Assembly (NCBI GenBank): GCA_003024785.1
Contig: PUQB01000202.1
Coordinates: 124,001 to 188,000 of the forward strand
DNA: 64,000 nucleotides
DNA from: Selaginella tamariscina
Taxonomy: Eukaryota > Streptophyta > Lycopodiopsida > Selaginellales > Selaginellaceae
Direction of reading: 5' to 3'
Numbering within the stretch: the first letter of the stretch is position 1; each line of letters begins with the position of its first letter. Positions 12,361-23,458 of the stretch are shown piece after piece. The translations under genes and the position numbers were made by a program. A model generated the notes under the pieces. The model made no database searches. It saw nothing but the letters and a program-made list of their open reading frames with translations, and had not been told where the DNA came from.

Positions 12361-12893
12361 TGCTACGATTGTGAGTAGTCATCTATGAAGGTCACGAAGT
12401 ATAGCTTCTTGTCTCTGGAAAGTGTGGGCACATTGCCAGAGAGATCAGAATGAATCAGTGCTAGAGGTTCTTTAGCACGATTAGTGGCTATCTGTGGAAA
12501 GGGAGCTGGTGATGTTTACCGAGTGCACACGGCTCGCAAAACTTCATTGCACTTGATTAAGTGATGCTCAAACCTTTTACCATCTCTTTTGCCGCTAGTT
12601 CTTTGATGTCCTGTAGGTTGGTGTGGCTGAGTCTCCTGTGCCATGTCTGGAGGTCCACTGCTTTTTTTCGTCCTAGCAAAGAGAGCTTTTACTGGCTGCA
12701 CCACCTCGGCATTAAGTTGATAGAGACTGGCCTATCTGCTCCCACAAGCTATTCCATTTCCATTCGAGTCTGTGATTGCACACATCTTTTTTGTGAATGT
12801 GATCTCCAAATCACGATCAGCAATCTTTCCCAATGAGAAGAGTGTCTTGTTTACTCCAGGAACATAGTAAACATTCTTCATGCTGGCAATCTG

Positions 12894-14005
12894 TCATGTT
12901 GGCAGCTTGATGTCGATCGTCCCAACACCCTCCACCTTGTATGAGTAGTCGTCGCCAAGAAAAATTCGCTTATTTCCTGGGACCTTCTTCAATGTGGTGA
13001 AAAATTTCCTGAGGTGCGTCATGTGTTTGTTTGCCCCAGAATCAAGGTACACCACTTCTGCTTCTGTGCCAAGAGTGTTCTTCGCAACCTGCTGGATACT
13101 AGTGGCCATGAACAAGCTACCATGGTCGTCCACGTCCTCCTGGTTGTCTTCCTCGCTACTTTCTGCTGTCTTGGCAAAGTTGGCCGACTTGTTCTTTCTT
13201 GCTGCCAGTCTCTTTGCCTTAGCTTTTCGCGCCTCCTTAGCTTTCTTGGCCTCTTCGTCTGTGCAATCTCATGCCCAGTGCCCTGGTTTCTTGCAAATGT
13301 TACAGCGATCATTCTTCTTTTTCTTCTTGAACTTTTCTGGTTTGCTGCTCTCGCCCTGATCGTTCGTTGGTCCTAGTCTGTCCCACATTGTGACAGATCG
13401 TTTGAAGAGTGCCAATTCTTTCTCATTTGAGCTCGCTTGCCCTGACTTGAGAAAACCCTCCAACGCTGTGAGGTCGGCTACGATCTGGCTGAAAGTGTTA
13501 CTGGAACTTAAATGATGCGACCTGCGAGTTGCATTGGTCCGCTAAGCCCCTTGAAGAAAGTTGTGATCAGCTCATCTTCATCTAAGTCCTTCATTTGAAC
13601 TGCATCGATCTGCTTGGCAATGTCTACAAGAGCACTGGCAAAATCACTTACGGATTCTGCCTCCCCCTGTTTACGGCTATTCAACTGTAGTTTGAGTTCC
13701 AACAATCTTACTATGGTTGTTGTACCAAGGATCGCACACACAGCATCCCAGTTTTCCTTTGCCGTCTTGTCAATGTCAAGGTAGCTTCGATATTTCTTTC
13801 CAAGGCCTCGTCTTAGGACCCCTAAAGCTTTGTTATTCTTGGCATCCCACTCCTTTTTCTCATCTGCATCGTCCTCTGGCTTGAGGCTGCTCTCGATCAC
13901 GCTCCAGAGATCCTTTTCCATGAAGTAAAATAGCATCTGAGTTTTCCATGACTGGAAATCCTTACCATCGTACACTTCCAAGGTTAAGGAAGATGAGGGT
14001 GCCAT
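12894..14005 (-). pseudogene. copia Gag, zinc knuckle and protease
   Basis: Gag starts at 14005 (MAPSSSLTLEVYDGKDFQSW) and reads 165 codons. The zinc knuckle CNICKKPGHWA..DC at 13260-13310 has an in-frame TGA between Ala and Asp. After it comes a Lys/Ala-rich helix and the protease motif VYLDSGANKHMT near 13020-13060. Copia proteases use DSGA. Several stops and indels make the protein non-functional. Confidence 0.85.
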
Positions 14006-14033
14006 CTTTCTTTTTCAGAGTGGGACGTGATCT

Positions 14034-14045
14034 GCTCTGATACCA
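14034..14045 (-). other. copia primer binding site (initiator tRNA-Met)
   Basis: On the minus strand TGGTATCAGAGC directly follows the 5' LTR (14046-14175). This is the standard plant copia site complementary to the 3' end of initiator tRNA-Met. Confidence 0.92.
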
Positions 14046-14175
14046 TATTCGGGAATGCTAGCCGCTGCGCGCTACGCCCGGGGCCTACCAAGCGTCTCTC
14101 TTATTGACTATATGAACTGAACAGACACGACGGGTCAACTTGACCTAAGAGGGAATCATGAATATTCCCTCAATA
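14046..14175 (-). repeat. 5' LTR of copia element
   Basis: 130 bases, same ends as the 3' copy at 9447-9578. It is followed on the minus strand by the primer binding site and then the Gag start. Confidence 0.9.
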
Positions 14176-14490
14176 TTGTGAAGGCCAGGGAACCCAAATT
14201 TGACATTGTCTCCAACGTCATAGTAGCCCCTCAACCTGAGTAGTCAAACATGTGTGAGCATGTTTTGTTTCTTAAAAGCATGCATGTGTGTGTGAAATGC
14301 ATGGACATATGGACAATATATGTAAAGTCTCTCTATATATACATAATATAGACAGCAACATGTCCATCACTACCATCCTCTAGAGCAGAGTCCCCACGCC
14401 ATCTGACCCGCTAGTGGGTGGCAAACTATTAGATCGTGGGCTTCATAATAAAGAATCGATTTTGAGAGTGCTTCTCTATAGTGGGACGAA

Positions 14491-15100
14491 TTTGTTGAGG
14501 TAACATGTGAGTATATTAATAGCCATAGGATCTTTGTAATAAGATATGGACCATTGATTTGGTACTCACGTGGACAATACATACATAGAGTAATTCAATA
14601 AGTCTTACTATGTTCAACTAACATGTACGCGTGTACATATGAAAGATAGATACCCAAAATTAAATTAATTTTCACACATAAAAGTCTTAAACAAACTAAA
14701 TCAACACATAAATAAATAAGAAATAAAAACTACGTTTTTCTCAATAACTCTTATAATAATTAAATATTTTAGAATTTGATTTAAAAATAAATTTAAAATT
14801 TTCTATCTAGATAAAAAAAATACTGATTGGTATTAAGGGTATAAAAAGGGGAAACAATCACAGATTTGTGTGCGTGATAGAGATAGAGAGAGACTTACAA
14901 ATCCCTTGAGAACAGAATAGGAAAATAATTAAGGATTTGAGTATATAAATGTGATGACATGGCTGGACACGCGGTTGTTCAAGTAGAAGCACACAATGAA
15001 AACCTTAATTTTATATTATTACTCTTGGGAATACGTGCATCTATATTTAACGTATTTATTTTACATACACTGCTGCATAAACACGTAGGTACACACTCCT
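14491..15100. other. AT-rich spacer
   Basis: Mostly A/T with short GA and TA tracts. No gene seen. Confidence 0.5.
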
Positions 15101-15175
15101 GGATTGTCATCCATTTATTATTTACCAAGGGTTCTGCTATAACAGCACGTACATATATACACGCGTATGTATACG
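15101..15175 (+). pseudogene. Stray copy of MATE exon 10/intron 10 junction
   Basis: ATTGTCATCC, then TTATTTACCAAGGGTTCTGC and TATAACAGCAC, closely matches the end of exon 10 of the MATE gene at 59881-59939. The following ACATATATACACGCGTATGT-like sequence resembles that gene's intron 10. Only this piece was recognised here, and it lacks an open frame of useful length. It is a gene fragment moved or copied about 45 kb away. Confidence 0.65.
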
Positions 15176-15463
15176 TACACACATATATACATAAACATAC
15201 AATAGAGTTAACGTTCGAATCATTCAAGGATATTCTATGTTAAAAAAAAAGGTTAGATCTTTTGCTTTTCAAACTTACAAATGGTGTTGTCCACATATAC
15301 CATTTACTTAAAGACTCGTATAACCACCTGTTAGGTAAATTTGAAAAGCTATGTTTTTCAAAGGTCTGTCAGCTCCTTGAATGAGACCATCATTTGAATC
15401 TTTGATTCGCTTATTTGAAAGTTCTTACGGAGCTACTGCAGTGCAGAGGGAGGTGCGAAACCA

Positions 15464-15735
15464 ATGAAAACAACACACAAGCTCATGGAGACGGCAGAGT
15501 CTGAGGGCCTCAAAGTAACACAAGCGATGTGCGAGGACCCAATAGCGTGCTGCATACGGCTACGGGATTTCGATACTTGGACATCTACGAGCCTGGGTGT
15601 ATTAAGGACTATGGCTACCTGGTTAAGAAGTTTAAGGAGGCTGGTGCTAAGAAGATCTTCGAAGATTATAGCAGAGTTGGGAACTGCGAGCTATCTGAAA
15701 AAGAAAGGAAGAGAGTCATCTTTGTTGATTATTAA
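15464..15735 (+). pseudogene. Weak PPR-like or unknown ORF
   Basis: Two overlapping frames look coding. The first starts MKTTHKLMETAESEGLKV and runs through ACCIRLRDFD, which resembles a degenerate pentatricopeptide unit. The second, shifted by indel, reads VKKFKEAGAKKIFEDYSRVG and ends at TAA 15733-15735. Neither gives a certain family. It faces the PPR exons on the minus strand at 15962-16624. Treat as a possible broken gene. Confidence 0.35.
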
Positions 15736-15961
15736 ACAAGGTAATACATGTATATAATTGTGTATTTATGTATGAGAGAGAGAGAGAGTATTTTGTTAAA
15801 GCAGCATCTGTGTATTGACAAGCTCAAGATAGTCATTGTAAACTCTCTGGGCCTCGTCTAGCAAACCTGGCAAAAAGCTCCTTAATTCAACCCACACACA
15901 CGCATTTTTATGTGGTGACCCCTCTCTCTCACACACCTATCTAGAATGTGTAGAAACGTAC

Positions 15962-16624
15962 CTGCTTCAAGCAGCCTTTTCCTCAAGCAGAGGTAGAAAT
16001 CGATGTTCTTACTACACACATGCATCTTCTCATAAAACCTGATACATGCATCAAAGTCGCCTTGCCGAGTGCACTGTTTAATAGGAATGATATACATATG
16101 AACATTAGGAATGAAGTGCTCTCCTTCTGCTTCCTCCAGCAGTTTGAACACCCTGTCTTTCTCCTTGAACCCACCACCTGCGGTGCAGTACCCGTTGATT
16201 ATGTGTAGATAGAGCTTCGAGTTTGGTCTATAGCAACTTTGCTTGCGTATAACATCAAATACCTATATAAAACATTTCATAATGCAAATGCCCAGTGGAG
16301 GCATCTGCTGTGAGAAGGTCATTTCCAATGATATAAGCAACATACACACACAATATAGCGTTACCATTTCGGCGAATTGGAACTCTTTGGCCTTGACAAA
16401 GATGAAGAAGATGGCAAGCATGTCATTCCGGAGCAGCCTGGAAGCCTGTGTTTGCAAAATGAACTTGATTTTAAGTGGGTCTGTCCTCGCTCGCTTCATG
16501 GCGCTTGCAACATTCACAGACTCAACTGTGACGGATGGAAGCCTTCCATTCTCTGTTTGCGCCGCAGACAGCAACTTGGGCGTCTTGAAATCCTCCATAC
16601 CTGGCAGATTTCCTCCCCTCCTGC
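15962..16624 (-). pseudogene. Pentatricopeptide repeat (PPR) protein, two exons
   Basis: Exon A 16365-16624 reads ARTDPLKIKFILQTQASRLL and FFIFVKAKEFQFAEM, with donor ATG|GTAACG. Exon B 15962-16262 continues in phase: VFDVIRKQSCYRPNSKLYLH, then VHMYIIPIKQCTRQGDFDAC and IRFYEKM, with donor GCAG|GTACG. These are 35-residue helical-hairpin repeats as in P-type PPR proteins, which usually bind organelle RNA. No start codon with transit peptide or C-terminus could be assigned, so it may be a fragment. The two exons themselves are open. Confidence 0.65.
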
Positions 16625-16639
16625 TGTAATTTCTAAACA

Positions 16640-16937
16640 TCTGTATAAACCCTTAAAACCCCTAATCATATATAAACGTGCATTTCAAAATTAACATTTA
16701 TGGTTATTTGGTGATGGTAAATTAAAATAATGTTATGTCATTAATTATTATTACCACTGCTTTTCCATTATAGTGATTATTATAAAGAGGGTTTTTACAC
16801 ACACACACTATATATATTACACATACATATGTAATAAATGTGTACTACTCGTATAAAAAACAGCTTCAGATGTCTACATATTATTTGCATTAACTTATAT
16901 TCTTTCTGTAAAATAAGTATATCAAATAATGTGTGTG

Positions 16938-16980
<43 letters not shown>

Positions 16981-17324
16981 TCTTACATGAGTGCTAGTTT
17001 GTTAAATCTTATATTTGCTCTTTATTTTAAAGTTTTAATTTATCTATTTTTCATTATTTTTTTAAAAATTAAAAAAATAAAATTTAATTCATTAATTTTA
17101 ATACACATGTCATTTAATTATGCCCCATAATTATATAATCAAGCAAAATTATCTAATTATTTGGTTATCATTGAAAAAGTCATATAGGCGGCACCTATGT
17201 AAGTGTTATGTAAATTATAAATTATAAATAACCAGAAAGTGAAAAACTAAACCCATAAAAATAAATAATTTTTTTAATTTAAATTAATTAAGGCAATTAA
17301 TCACCCGCTAGTAGAAAGTGGGCC
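16640..17324. other. AT-rich intergenic DNA with (TA)n tracts
   Basis: Contains (AT)n at 16940-16980 after TGTGTGTATA. No gene seen. Confidence 0.6.
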
Positions 17325-18989
17325 TTACTTAGAACCATATAATAGTTTTGCACGGGCAAGTGCTTGTTCAGGAGTGATAATGGAGGACATAACACTGGGA
17401 TGCTTCTCAATTGCATTAAACCACTCCATCATGCGTGGACACTTGTGAGCTTGTGGGAAGAAATCCAGCTTTTGTTATGGTTTCGAGTGAAAGCTTCAAT
17501 GATGAAAGAGGAGCTAGAACTATATCTGCCATGCTCAGCTTGTCCCCAAACAAGAAAGGTCTCCCATACCTTAAAAAGAAAGACGTGTGCGTGCGTGCGT
17601 GCGTGTGTGTGTGTGTGAGTTTTACATACTCTGGCTTGCTCCACTCGTTTTCCATGAGTTGGAATAGTTGTAGTGTTTCTTCCTTTGCTTCCGTCTGCTC
17701 CTTTCCTTGTAAAAACAGGACCTTCAACGTCTTTGCCCAAAACTGTGTACATAAGATAATTTGTTACTGCCTCGTACACATCTGTAATTTGTGTGTTGTG
17801 TGCCATATGCATATGAATACTGTGTACGAATGATCATGTATGCCATATAGTTTGTGTGTGTGTGTGTATACACAAATATTTGCATCTGTGTGAGGAAGTT
17901 GCTCCTTACAAGGTCCATATGCATATAAATACAGTGTAAATGATCAGTGTGTATGTATATATACACACAAATATTTGCATCTGTGTGTGGTGTGTATGTG
18001 CGCGCGTTTAAAGGAAGTTGCTCTTTACAAGGTCCATATGCATCATGTATGCCATAAAGTTTGTGTGTGTGTGTGTGTGTAAATATATAGACACACACAA
18101 ATATTTGCATCTGTGTGTGTGTAAATAAAGTTGTTCTTTACAAGGTCCATATGGATCATATAGCTTGTGTGTGTGTGTGTGTAAAAAAGTTGCTCTTTAC
18201 AGAATCCATATGCATATGTAGTTTGTGTATACACACACATATATGTGTGCGTGTGTACGCAAATATTTGCATCTCTTGTATGTGTGCGTGTAAAGAAAGT
18301 TGCTCTTTACATGGTCCATGTGCATATGTAATTTGTGTATACATTTGTATATATATGTACAAAATATTTGTCTCTCTCCCCATGTGCATCTCTCTCGCTG
18401 TGTGCGTGAAGAAAGTTGCTCTTACAAGGTCCATATGCATATGAATACTATGTACGAATGATCATGTATACCATGTAGTTACACACAAATTCTTGCATGT
18501 TTCTCTCTCTCTACACACACAATAGTGTGTGTGAAGAAAGTTGCTCTTCTAAGGTCCATATGCATATAAATACTGTGTATGAATGATCATGAATGACATA
18601 TAGTTTGTGCACACACACACAAATATATATATTTATAGACACACACACGCACACACAACACATGCCTTAGTATTGCAGAAGTTTGCCCAGAAACGAGCTT
18701 TGGCACGGAGGTATGGATCATGAGGAAGAAATTGAGTACCTTGTGACTTCCAGACATGTTCAATGTACTCAAGAATGACTAGAGAGTCCCACACAGGAAT
18801 TCCATTGTGGATCAGAACAGGCGCCTGCTTTGTAACAGGATTTGCCTGTAAAAGCATCTGGCTCTTGCCCTTACCAAAGAAATCCTCATCAACAGCCTTG
18901 TATTGAATGCCCTTTTCCGCAAGGGCAATCTTCACGCACATTGAGTACGGGCTCATTGGAAGCGCCAGGAGAGTCAACTCTTCCGCCAT
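17325..18989 (-). pseudogene. Tau-class glutathione S-transferase, one frameshift
   Basis: Cytosolic enzyme that conjugates glutathione to electrophiles. Exon 1 (18666-18989) begins MAEELTLLALPMSPYSMCVK, with the active-site Ser region SPYSMCVK and the glutathione-site motifs APVLIHNG and DSLVILEYI. It ends at Lys108 next to a GC donor (AAG|GCATGT), unlike the usual GT. Exon 2 starts at 17742 in phase (KVLFLQGKEQTEAKEE) and contains FGDKLSMADIVLAPL. Inside exon 2 a (CA)n tract (about 17590-17620) is open in frame and would add Thr-His repeats. Near 17463 a CCC run shifts the frame. Beyond it the lost frame KCPRMMEWFNAIEKHPSVMS continues to TAA at 17325-17327. One extra C explains the break, so it is either a young pseudogene or an assembly error. 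Confidence 0.8.
17850..18610. repeat. Intronic tandem satellite, about 7 units
   Basis: The GST intron is made of repeats of GTTGCTCTTTACAAGGTCCA followed by TATGCATA, (TG)n and CAAATATTTGCATCT. Core copies start near 17894, 18012, 18128, 18188, 18300, 18415 and 18538, so spacing is about 60-125 bases. Confidence 0.85.
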
Positions 18990-19480
18990 AGCCCAGCTGC
19001 TCGATGATTCTTCTCAACTGTTAATAGTAAAGTTCATTTTTGAATACTTTAAATTATTATAATATAGTTATTGTAAATAATATAATATAATTCATTTTTA
19101 AACATAACATTGATATAATTTAATTTTAAATTATTATTAATTTGATTTCCGTTACAAATGGGCCGCTCGACACGTATCCCAAGTCCGATCATAATTAAGT
19201 TATATAAGAGAGAAAACAACTCTTGTTGCTGCTCTCTGCACCTCGGCCATCTGGAGAAGCTATTCCATAGTTATCAATTAACGCATTCGGGTTAAAATTT
19301 GCCGTTAGTAACGCATTTGTAACGGCACGTTCGTAACACACGTTTAGGTTCGAGTCACGTCTCTTTTATATTCCGAATTTAAATTAATTTTTCTTATATT
19401 CATCCATTATACTTACACTTTCTTTAAGGTTTTTTAACGTTCGGTTGGTTTGAAATCAAACGTTGTGTTTGAATGAAAAT
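18990..19480. other. AT-rich 5' flank of the GST gene
   Basis: A run of TAATATA/AATTA words. No further gene recognised. Confidence 0.45.
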
Positions 19481-20794
19481 TTGCTGTTCATAACACCATT
19501 TGTACACATACGTATGCAACGTTCGGAAGTTCGACGGTAAATATGAGCTACTCTGCACATGTGAGGCAGCTTGTGAGAGGAAGACTTGAGATTCTTACTG
19601 TTGCTGTTGTGGTGGTTACTAGTGCTGGTGCTTTGTTCGGTTACCAGGAGGTCAAAGAGTGGTAACTTGCTCGGTGAGCCAGGTTCACTCAATGAAGCTG
19701 CTGCTACCGAAGAGCTCTCTGTATGTACCTGTTGAGCTTCTGCAACAAATTTCGGAATGAAAGAGCCTGCAGTGTTCGTCCAGCCGTTCTCTGTGTCGCT
19801 CTTGCTTGAGCTGGAACTCTTTGTTTTGGAGCAGTTCCAGGTGTCCACCGAAGTTCCCCAGTGCTGCTGCTGAATTCCTCGAGGGGAGGAAGGACCTTGT
19901 AAGCAGCAGGGAACTGCTTCTGGTCCTGTTCGGCAAGCTCGAGAAGGGGGGCTGACTTGGATATTTTAGCTCCATTCTGAGTTCGTCTCTTTCCAGTTCT
20001 TCAATCATCTATGGTAGCTTCAAACCCTGTGTTCTCCACCTCATCTTTGGGATCTGCTGGTTCATTATACATTGCAAGTCAGATTGCGTAGAGTTATATA
20101 GATGCAACACAATATACATGTCATAGTCAAGTACAATCTCTCTCTCACACACACACACGTGCACGATCTAATATGCTTCTACTGTAGACACTAGTCTATT
20201 CAATATATAATACTCACCATCTTTCAACCTAAAGTCAACTTGCTCTTCTGCTCTCTGTTCTGTATGTTGTCCCACTGTTTCCTGAGTCTTTGTGTGGATC
20301 TCATCACCCGCTAAAAGAAGAATGTAAAAGATCCATTAAAGTACTATATATGACCGTATACAATTACGAAGGTTCTCTATGCACCACGGTACAAATACGT
20401 ATTACATGCTTATATGTATAAAGCATATACATAAATGCATCTCTTATATCTGCATATACTTAGAAACAATGTGGTGAAAGATGATAATTAACGACTCCAA
20501 ACACAAAACACCCCACACACACACACGCGCGCATGTTAACATACCAGAGTCGACCTGCTCTTCTACCGTCGTATTGCAGACACCTTGTTCTGCTGTTTCA
20601 TCCTTGGAGACTACCTGCTTTTCATCATGGTCACTAGTCTGTGTCTCTTCTTCCATTACATTCTTCTCTCCACTCCCCAACTTTCTCATTTGTATCCATC
20701 TTGTCTCCAACATCCCCACATTCAACTTTCTCATCTTTAGCTTGTCCAACCTTCTCATGCCCGGTGTTCTCACATTCAACACGAGCTCCCAAGA

Positions 20795-20872
<78 letters not shown>

Positions 20873-21330
20873 TTATGTGTATATATACGTTGAAGCTATG
20901 AAAAACAATGTAAATTCCAATAAAACAACAGAGTTTTGTAGTAAGCTGTCCATCTATCTCAATATGTGTATATATAGTGTGACTAAAACCCAGGGAAAAA
21001 AATATGTAATTAAAAAGTAATATATAAACAAAATGAAAAAATAAAAAATAAAAACCTTCACGGGCACACCCCCACATACACACACAACACACATGCACAC
21101 GTCTATGGTTTAACTAGAGAATGCCAAGCCTTGCCAAATTACATAACATCAGAATACACGCAGAGAGAGAGAGAGAATGGTTTACTGAACATTCGCACGC
21201 ACACGGGTGTGCACACACACACACACAAAATTACCTTAAGAGCGATCTCGGACAAACGAACCTCGAGGCCAGACATGAGTCTTATTTTCCATCTTTTTAA
21301 GATCCGTAGGTTGCCTTTTATACGATTCAA
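19480..21330 (-). pseudogene. Unknown gene with acidic VE/EQVD-type repeats
   Basis: Several exon-like blocks on the minus strand. About 21235-21330 reads MNRIKGNLRILKRWKIRLMS and ends K|GTAATTTTGTGTGTG. About 20540-20790 reads VECENTGHEKVGQAKDEKVE then, after an indel, KNVMEEETQTSDHDEKQVV and EEQVDSG|GTATGTT. 20221-20311 reads GDEIHTKTQETVGQ and RAEEQVDFRLKD|GTGAG. 19560-20060 is Ser/Pro/Leu-rich (ISKSAPLLELAEQDQKQFPA, PKFVAEAQQVHTESSS), in changing frames. The repeated acidic stretches suggest a disordered, charged protein. I do not recognise a family. Indels suggest decay; exon order is inferred. Confidence 0.4.
20797..20872. repeat. (TA)n then (TG)n microsatellite
   Basis: (TA)n from 20797 to 20827 passes directly into (GT)n to 20872, between exon-like blocks of the acidic gene. 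Confidence 0.95.
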
Positions 21331-21569
21331 TACTTAATCTCCACAAAACAAATAAATAAATAAATAAATATATATATATGTGTGTGTTGTGTGTGTGTAG
21401 TATATGGTAAAATATGGTGAAATATACATGTTAAATTTACAATAGTGAATATATATATTTTAACATATTAACATTAATAATATCAAAATTAATTTATTCA
21501 TATCAACAAACTTGTATACTCTTTATATATATATATTGCATTCTTATGAAATTATTATAACTGTTGTTT

Positions 21570-21606
<37 letters not shown>

Positions 21607-22655
21607 ACACACATGCACATGCATCACATTTGCTGTTTATATGGCAAATGGGAGGCTAGAGTAAAAGGGAGTCAAACATGTTCACCCTTCGAGCTTTATA
21701 TAAAATTGAACCACAAAATGCTCAAAATAATGATAAACTACACAGTATATATATGCTTGTGTATGTAAAAAAAAAGATATAATAGAAATCCCATAAATTT
21801 GCTTACATGAAGGTGGCCAAGTTGAGAACTTATGTTAGCAATTGCTAAACTTGGTTAAAAAATTGGTAATAACATTTTAGACATTCTTTTTAACTCCATA
21901 ATATGTTTCACTTTTGTTTTATATAAGCGATCTTAGAATGATATAACTTAATTCAGATAACACATTCGTGTGTGTGTGTGTGAAGAGAGAGAGAGAGAGA
22001 GAGAGAGTGCCATTGTGTTCTTCTTTGAGCCAAGTACCAAGGCAATTATCGAATCCTGGCAAGTAACATTCAAGGTATCCATTTATGTTGTGTATAAGCT
22101 CTATACTAGATATACATATGTTTATGTGGCTAACAAGTTTGTTGATATTGATATATTAATTTTGATACTATTCATGCTAATATGTTCAGATATATATATT
22201 CGACTATTGTAAATTTAATATGTATATTTACCATATTTTACATTCACAACATTACATCTACATATATATATATATAGATAGATAAAGGTAATTTTGTGTG
22301 TGTGTGTGTGCGCCCCCGTGCGCACGAATGTTCAGTAAACTATTCTCTCTCTCGGTATTTTGAAGTTATGTAATTTGGCAAGGCTTGGCATTCTCTAGTT
22401 AAACCATAGACGTGTGCGTGCGTGTGCGTGTGTTTTGTGTGTGTCTGTGAAGGTTTTTATTTATTTATTATTTTGTTTATATATTATTTGGTATATATAT
22501 TACTTTTTAAATACATATTTTTTTCCTTGGGTTTAGTCATGCTATATACACATGTTGAGATAGATGGATAGCTTACTACAAAACTGTGTTGTTTTATTAA
22601 AGTACATGAGGCAGACATAGAATTTACATTGTGTTTCATAGCTTCACCGTTGTAT
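20890..22655. repeat. Large inverted repeat, arms about 350-370 bases
   Basis: The arm 20890-21237 (GAAGCTATGAAAAACA ... CACAAAATTACCTT) returns as its reverse complement at 22287-22655 (AGGTAATTTTGTG ... TTTCATAGCTTC). Both arms include the GGTTTAACTAGAGAATGCCA block or its complement. Similarity is high apart from microsatellite lengths. The loop is about 1.05 kb and holds two exon-like blocks (21238-21330 minus, 22010-22072 plus). Confidence 0.88.
22010..22072 (+). other. Possible orphan exon in the inverted-repeat loop
   Basis: After a (GA)n tract the plus strand reads AIVFFFEPSTKAIIESWQV, ending CAAG|GTATCC, a good donor. A second short block near 22790-22818 reads EDLLRALT before G|GTAAAC. 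Family unknown. Confidence 0.3.
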
Positions 22656-23099
22656 GTGTCTTATATGCATGCATGTATATACATTTTCACACACCACACA
22701 CACACACATATATTATGTACATATATACACACACCAAACACGTGTGTATAGACATTGAGACTCATGTATGGGAACCGGGTTGCGAGTGCAGAAGACCTGC
22801 TGAGGGCTCTAACTGGTAAACTTAACTAAATCAATGTAACATCGTTAAAATAGATTAAAATTATATATATTATATTATATTAAAACCATCAAACTTGTTT
22901 TTACCTAGGATTATGTGGTAATTTGGATATTAACATCAAAAACATCTTCAATAACGTTGTTATTCCACAAGAGAAGACAGGCTTGTGTGTGTGTGTGTGA
23001 GAGAGAGAGAAGTAGATACATTCATATGTATGTGTTGTGTGTCTGTGTGTGCACATACGTATTTAAGTACTGATTTATTAAGATGAAACCTTTGCAGAA

Positions 23100-23120
23100 T
23101 ATATATAATATATATATATA

Positions 23121-23160
<40 letters not shown>
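23100..23160. repeat. (TA)n/(TG)n microsatellite
   Basis: TATATAATATATATATATAT then CTG(TG)n. Another long (TA)n lies at 23398-23455. Confidence 0.9.
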
Positions 23161-23162
<2 letters not shown>

Positions 23163-23305
23163 CGTATATATATTTGTCTCTCTGTGATGTGCATACGTAT
23201 CTACGTCTGTATGTACATATTTATGTTATATGTGCTCCACATTTACATCCCTACATGTATACATGTAAATACGCATTTTTAAGAGTATGTAGGTAGTAAA
23301 ACCTA

Positions 23306-23337
<32 letters not shown>

Positions 23338-23418
23338 ACACATTTTTTTAAGTATGATGGATTGGATTAAGCATTAACTTTGATTGATTATTATTGTAAA
23401 TATATATATATATATATA

Positions 23419-23458
<40 letters not shown>

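Larger units (their letters stand above)
9447..14175 (-). mobile_element. Ty1/copia LTR retrotransposon, full length
   Basis: LTRs of 132 bases (9447-9578) and 130 bases (14046-14175) bound the element, with TATT...AATA ends. The target duplication TTGTG is at 9442-9446 and 14176-14180. The LTRs differ at about six positions plus a 2-base indel, so the insertion is not brand new. Domain order on the minus strand is Gag, zinc knuckle, protease, integrase, reverse transcriptase, RNase H, which is copia order. The frame is interrupted several times. It interrupts the GH9 exon between the DNVKFG and TMLSW motifs. Confidence 0.95.
6814..14490 (-). pseudogene. GH9 endo-beta-1,4-glucanase pseudogene, split by copia
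   Basis: Plant glycosyl hydrolase family 9 (secreted cellulase acting on cell-wall glucan). Recognisable exons on the minus strand: about 14345-14490 (REALSKSILYYEA, RWRGDSALEDG), 14181-14235 (RGYYDVGDNVKFG), 9300-9446 ([24 protein letters not shown]), 9036-9234 (DHDCWQRP), 8019-8096, 7757-7910 (DELLWAAAWLYKAT), 7594-7705, and 6814-7303 (VNYILGENPLRMSYMVGFG, PNPNVLTGAIVGGPDENDEF, TAG stop at 6814-6816). The Asp of DVGDN and the acidic C-terminal motif remain visible. Frame breaks occur near 14400-14440 (two), 14190, 9302, 9190 and 6997. A whole copia element sits within one exon. The signal peptide exon was not found. Clearly a dead copy. Confidence 0.88.

Noticed and set aside
17724..18444. 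Several 60-130 codon His/Thr/Tyr-rich ORFs on both strands
   Set aside because: Products of the intronic satellite and (TG)n tracts.
17850..18610. CRISPR-like regular repeats
   Set aside because: Spacers are themselves low-complexity (TG)n and vary little; plant nuclear context. It is a tandem satellite.
19541..19662. Plus-strand ORF with a hydrophobic stretch (LEILTVAVVVVTSAGALFGY)
   Set aside because: It is antisense to the Ser/Asn-rich minus-strand exon block and ends quickly; no gene context.
20481..21098. ORFs with long IYIYIY and VCVCVC runs
   Set aside because: Microsatellite translations.
22010..22072. HORMA-domain exon (FEPSTKAIIESWQV resembles such strands)
   Set aside because: Only about 20 residues, no supporting neighbouring exons; too weak to name.
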